Below, piece after piece: positions 6,085 to 7,602 of a DNA stretch of 7,602 nucleotides; positions within the stretch are counted from its first letter, which is position 1; every line of letters begins with the position of its first letter. Source of the stretch: Christensenella sp. UBA6345 (GTDB taxonomy: Bacteria; Bacillota; Clostridia; Christensenellales; UBA1242); the NCBI GenBank assembly GCA_002437945.1, contig DJSB01000044.1, positions 4,331 to 11,932 of the forward strand, written 5' to 3'. The position numbers and the translations under genes are program-made. Below the pieces are notes generated by a model that worked only from the letters and a program-made list of their open reading frames with translations, did no database searches and was not told the origin of the DNA.

Positions 6085-6516
6085 ATGGCAGCAAGTTATA
6101 AGTATTCTGATGTTATAAGAGCCTTGGAGTTGTCGGGGTTTGAACTAATTAAGAATAATGGTGGTAGTCACCAAGCATATTATAATAAGTATACTGGACT
6201 TAAGCAGATGGTCCCACGTCATTCTAATGGTACAGTCGCAGGTGGTACTGCCGAATGTGCTTTAGATAGTGCTGTTCTTTCGGCATATATACTTAATATC
6301 AATATCGGTACAGAAAAGAGTGGATTACCACAACCAATTGTAGAGTATATTAGAAAACAACACGCACATATTAAGCAAGACCCTATGAGTATGGTTCCTA
6401 AAGAAGTACGTACGGCTTGTGGATTGGATACTCCAGAGGAAGTTAAAGAGTACATAAAAGATAAGATTAGGACTGCTCGTAGACAGTACGAACAAGATAT
6501 GGGTAATGGAAGATAA
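6085..6516 (+). CDS. hicA: HicA-family toxin with a C-terminal extension
   Basis: This is a probable mRNA interferase of the HicAB module, a ribosome-independent RNase with a dsRBD-like fold. Residues 7-60 show the family layout: SDVIRALELSGFELIKNNGGSHQAYYN with the catalytic His29 in the GGSH motif, then MVPRHSNGTVAGGT, which corresponds to the usual PRH..xxxxxGT segment. The usual hydrophobic last helix after GT is replaced by AECALDSAVLSAYI. HicA proteins usually have 60-80 residues; this one has 143. The extra part (about 76-143) is predominantly charged and looks helical, including PQPIVEYIRKQHAHI and TPEEVKEYIKDKIRTARRQ. The start has aagggg 6070-6075 upstream. It is probably co-transcribed with hicB. 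The function of the extension is unknown; a diverged HicA-like RNA- or DNA-binding protein is the alternative. Confidence 0.78.
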   Translation: MAASYKYSDVIRALELSGFELIKNNGGSHQAYYNKYTGLKQMVPRHSNGTVAGGTAECALDSAVLSAYILNINIGTEKSGLPQPIVEYIRKQHAHIKQDPMSMVPKEVRTACGLDTPEEVKEYIKDKIRTARRQYEQDMGNGR

Positions 6517-6525
6517 TTACTATTG

Positions 6526-6573
6526 ATAAATTGTGGTGTTTTAATTAATTAAATTGACAACATTACAACTTAT
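6526..6573 (+). other. Imperfect hairpin between the two TA modules
   Basis: ttgtggtgtt (6531-6540) can pair with aacattacaa (6559-6568) over 10 pairs, two of them G-U wobbles. The stem extends outward after one mismatch by four more pairs (6526-6529 with 6570-6573). The 18-nt loop contains the palindrome ttaattaatt. There is no T-tail, so it is not a standard terminator. It may stabilise the 3' end of the hicBA transcript or be fortuitous. Confidence 0.3.
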
Positions 6574-6627
6574 GATGGTTATTAGTTTTCTATGTTAAGT
6601 ATCTATATAAAGATTAATAAACAAAAA

Positions 6628-6671
6628 ATAAGCGTTGTATACTAAAAGGTTGATATGTGTACAACGCTTAT
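6628..6671 (+). promoter_or_regulatory. 12-bp perfect inverted repeat, candidate operator or attenuator of the doc module
   Basis: ataagcgttgta (6628-6639) is the exact reverse complement of tacaacgcttat (6660-6671), and the arms are separated by 20 nt. After one A-A mismatch, three further A/T pairs extend the stem. The left arm runs into TATACT (6638-6643), a plausible -10 element with only a weak -35 (ttaata, 6614-6619). The downstream side is tatttaaaat rather than a solid T-run, so termination of hicBA transcripts is possible but weakly supported. An operator for the following toxin-antitoxin genes is the preferred reading. Confidence 0.5.
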
Positions 6672-6695
6672 ATTTAAAATACAAGGGGAACAGTA

Positions 6696-6833
6696 ATGCA
6701 AAAAGAAGAAAAAACAGTGAATAAAGGTATTACAAAAACCAAAATTGAACTTGTTACTAATGATGTATTTTTAAAAGAAACCGCCATTTCTATGAAAAAG
6801 AATAAAAAAGCATTTAAGGTACTTGCACAATAA
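6696..6833 (+). CDS. Small Lys-rich protein, putative antitoxin of Doc
   Basis: This 45-residue ORF begins MQKEEKTVNKGITKTK and ends AFKVLAQ. It has a strong ribosome binding site (aagggg, 6683-6688) and its TAA shares one base with the ATG of doc (TAATG), the tight coupling typical of toxin-antitoxin pairs. About a third of the residues are Lys. It has no recognisable Phd/YefM, AbrB or ribbon-helix-helix DNA-binding domain. Phd-type antitoxins are usually 70-85 residues, with a C-terminal segment that folds on Doc; this protein could amount to little more than such a neutralising segment. The antitoxin role is inferred from position only. It is short enough to be skipped by many gene finders. 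Confidence 0.7.
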   Translation: MQKEEKTVNKGITKTKIELVTNDVFLKETAISMKKNKKAFKVLAQ

Positions 6834-7228
6834 TGATTTGGATAAGTAAAGAAACACTAATTAAATCACATACTATGCTCATCAAACAATTTGGCGGACT
6901 TGATGGGGTGTTACGTGAAGATGCTTTAGATTTAGCACTTAATAATCCACTACAAACTTTCGATGGTCAAGATTTGTATCCTACTGATTTAGATAAGATT
7001 ACTAAATTGTCTTACAATATAGTTAATCTTCACCCATTTATAGATGGCAACAAACGTAGTGGTGCTAATACTTTACTAGTACTAGCAAAGTTAAATAAAT
7101 TTGAACTTGATTTCTCACAAGAAGAATTATCAAATTTGTTTTTAAGTGTTGCAGCAAAAGAAATTACATATAACCAATTTAAACAATATGTAATTCAAAA
7201 ATCTCTTGAAAATAAAATGCAAAGATAG
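6833..7228 (+). CDS. doc: Doc (death-on-curing) family Fic-fold toxin
   Basis: This 131-residue type II toxin resembles phage P1 Doc, a Fic-fold kinase that phosphorylates EF-Tu and stops translation. The Doc signature is clear: FGGLDGVLREDALDLAL (20-36), then YPTDLDKITKLSYNIVN, and the active-site loop HPFIDGNKRSG (67-77). That loop has catalytic His67, Asp71 and the GNKR ending with Lys74, which separates Doc from AMP-transferring Fic proteins (GNGR). The length matches the family (about 125-130) and no residue of the motif is missing, so the toxin looks intact. The start overlaps the stop of the small upstream ORF by one base. Only a weak aaggt (6816-6820) is present, so translation probably depends on coupling to it. 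A terminator lies about 120 bp downstream. Confidence 0.92.
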   Translation: MIWISKETLIKSHTMLIKQFGGLDGVLREDALDLALNNPLQTFDGQDLYPTDLDKITKLSYNIVNLHPFIDGNKRSGANTLLVLAKLNKFELDFSQEELSNLFLSVAAKEITYNQFKQYVIQKSLENKMQR

Positions 7229-7348
7229 TATTAACTTAAGTGTGTAGTCGCATATTTAATTAGAAAACAAATAATATCAAAAAATAAATACTATATATAC
7301 AAAATGATTACTACATTCAATAATAATTATTCTATAAAAAATAATGAT

Positions 7349-7390
7349 ATAAAAAAGAGCAAAGTTGTTATTAACCTTGCTCTTTTTTAT
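7349..7390 (+). terminator. Intrinsic terminator downstream of doc
   Basis: ataaaaaagagcaa (7349-7362) pairs perfectly with ttgctcttttttat (7377-7390). Inside it, after an A-C mismatch, gtt (7364-7366) pairs with aac (7373-7375) around a 6-nt loop. The right arm contains six T residues directly after the gagc/gctc core. It should end the doc transcript; the A-run on the left means it could also act on minus-strand transcripts. Confidence 0.9.
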
Positions 7391-7558
7391 GTTTAACTTT
7401 ATTACTACTTTTTGGTATTTTCTTTGATTATTGGTTTATAATTGTAATATCATTATCATTATTTTTTATATTATGTATCATTAATAACAAAAAATAAACA
7501 CATTTAACCATTATTAGTTACTTTTAATACAATAGCATATTATGTCAAGTTGTTTAAT

Positions 7559-7602
7559 CCCCGCCTGTCATTATGAGCAAAGTCGAACTTGGGAGCGAAG
7601 CG
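7559..7602 (-). repeat. G+C-rich dispersed repeat, right copy (inverted)
   Basis: Read on the minus strand, this matches 15-58 at about 38 of 44 positions (25 of its 44 bases are G or C, against a very AT-rich flank). It is cut by the window end, so its full length is unknown. The outer edge contains gcgaagc (7595-7601), a sequence known to form a very stable DNA mini-hairpin; the left copy has gcaaagc there instead. It lies downstream of doc in the same orientation relative to transcription as the left copy lies to the nucleotidase gene. Confidence 0.8.

Larger units (their letters stand above)
7229..7602. other. Non-coding right end (374 bp)
   Basis: After the doc stop there is about 120 bp of AT-rich sequence without an open reading frame. 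The terminator at 7349-7390 follows, then about 170 bp of very AT-rich DNA, and finally the G+C-rich repeat at the edge. The longest ORFs I could find here, on either strand, are under 30 codons and lack ribosome binding sites. Confidence 0.7.

Noticed and set aside
6219..6455. Minus-strand ORF of 78 codons inside hicA
   Set aside because: It lies antisense to a recognisable HicA gene and is a shadow of it; I see no independent evidence for expression.
7390..7558. Minus-strand ORF of about 27 codons and a TTGACA-like box near 7541-7546
   Set aside because: No ribosome binding site, no -10 at proper spacing, and a composition indistinguishable from AT-rich background.
1..7602. Reassigned TGA codon, suggested by the absence of TGA stops
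   Set aside because: Nine genes is a small sample (eight TAA, one TAG); none of the conserved proteins is interrupted by an in-frame TGA and Trp residues are encoded by TGG.

Overview
The window is AT-rich (about 30-35% G+C by eye) and densely coded. Its genes start with ATG behind AGGAG/AAGGGG-type ribosome binding sites, and its intrinsic terminators are A-stem/T-tail hairpins. All nine coding sequences stop at TAA except one that stops at TAG. This suggests a low-GC Bacillota (Firmicutes) genome, probably an uncultured Clostridia- or Bacilli-like lineage; a genus cannot be named from this sequence.

Layout, left to right. Positions 15-58 hold a G+C-rich repeat. An inverted, 38/44-identical copy lies at 7559-7602, on the right edge, so the window is bounded by opposed copies of one dispersed element. 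Then come a HAD-type 5'(3')-deoxyribonucleotidase (minus, 127-687) and a divergent K+-dependent-type Na+/Ca2+ antiporter (plus, 903-1964). A bidirectional terminator (2010-2042) separates the antiporter from a convergent minus-strand pair: an S41-family peptidase (2574-3659) and the inosine/xanthosine triphosphatase YjjX (2063-2614), which overlap by 41 bp. The peptidase appears to be transcribed from a promoter so close to its ATG that the mRNA would be nearly leaderless. A 333-bp divergent intergenic region then leads to a large secreted lipoprotein, probably beta-propeller-like, of unknown function (3993-5735).

The right third is a toxin-antitoxin cluster with two adjacent type II modules on the plus strand. 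The first is hicB-hicA, in antitoxin-first order; its HicA carries an unusual C-terminal extension of about 70 residues. The second is a 45-residue Lys-rich ORF whose stop codon overlaps, by one base, the start of a Doc (death-on-curing, Fic-fold) toxin gene. Each module is preceded by an inverted repeat with widely spaced arms that covers or adjoins a candidate -10 element, as expected for autoregulation. Neither antitoxin shows a recognisable DNA-binding domain. A strong terminator (7349-7390) follows, then AT-rich non-coding DNA up to the right-hand repeat.

How the genes fit together: the left and middle genes are housekeeping or peripheral functions (nucleotide-pool clean-up by the nucleotidase and YjjX, ion homeostasis, proteolysis, cell surface) with no shared pathway that I can see. 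The right end looks like accessory DNA: stacked TA modules next to a dispersed repeat. The most unusual elements are the extended HicA, the very small putative Doc antitoxin, the paired operator-like inverted repeats, and the G+C-rich repeat that lies downstream of both outermost genes in the same orientation relative to their transcription.
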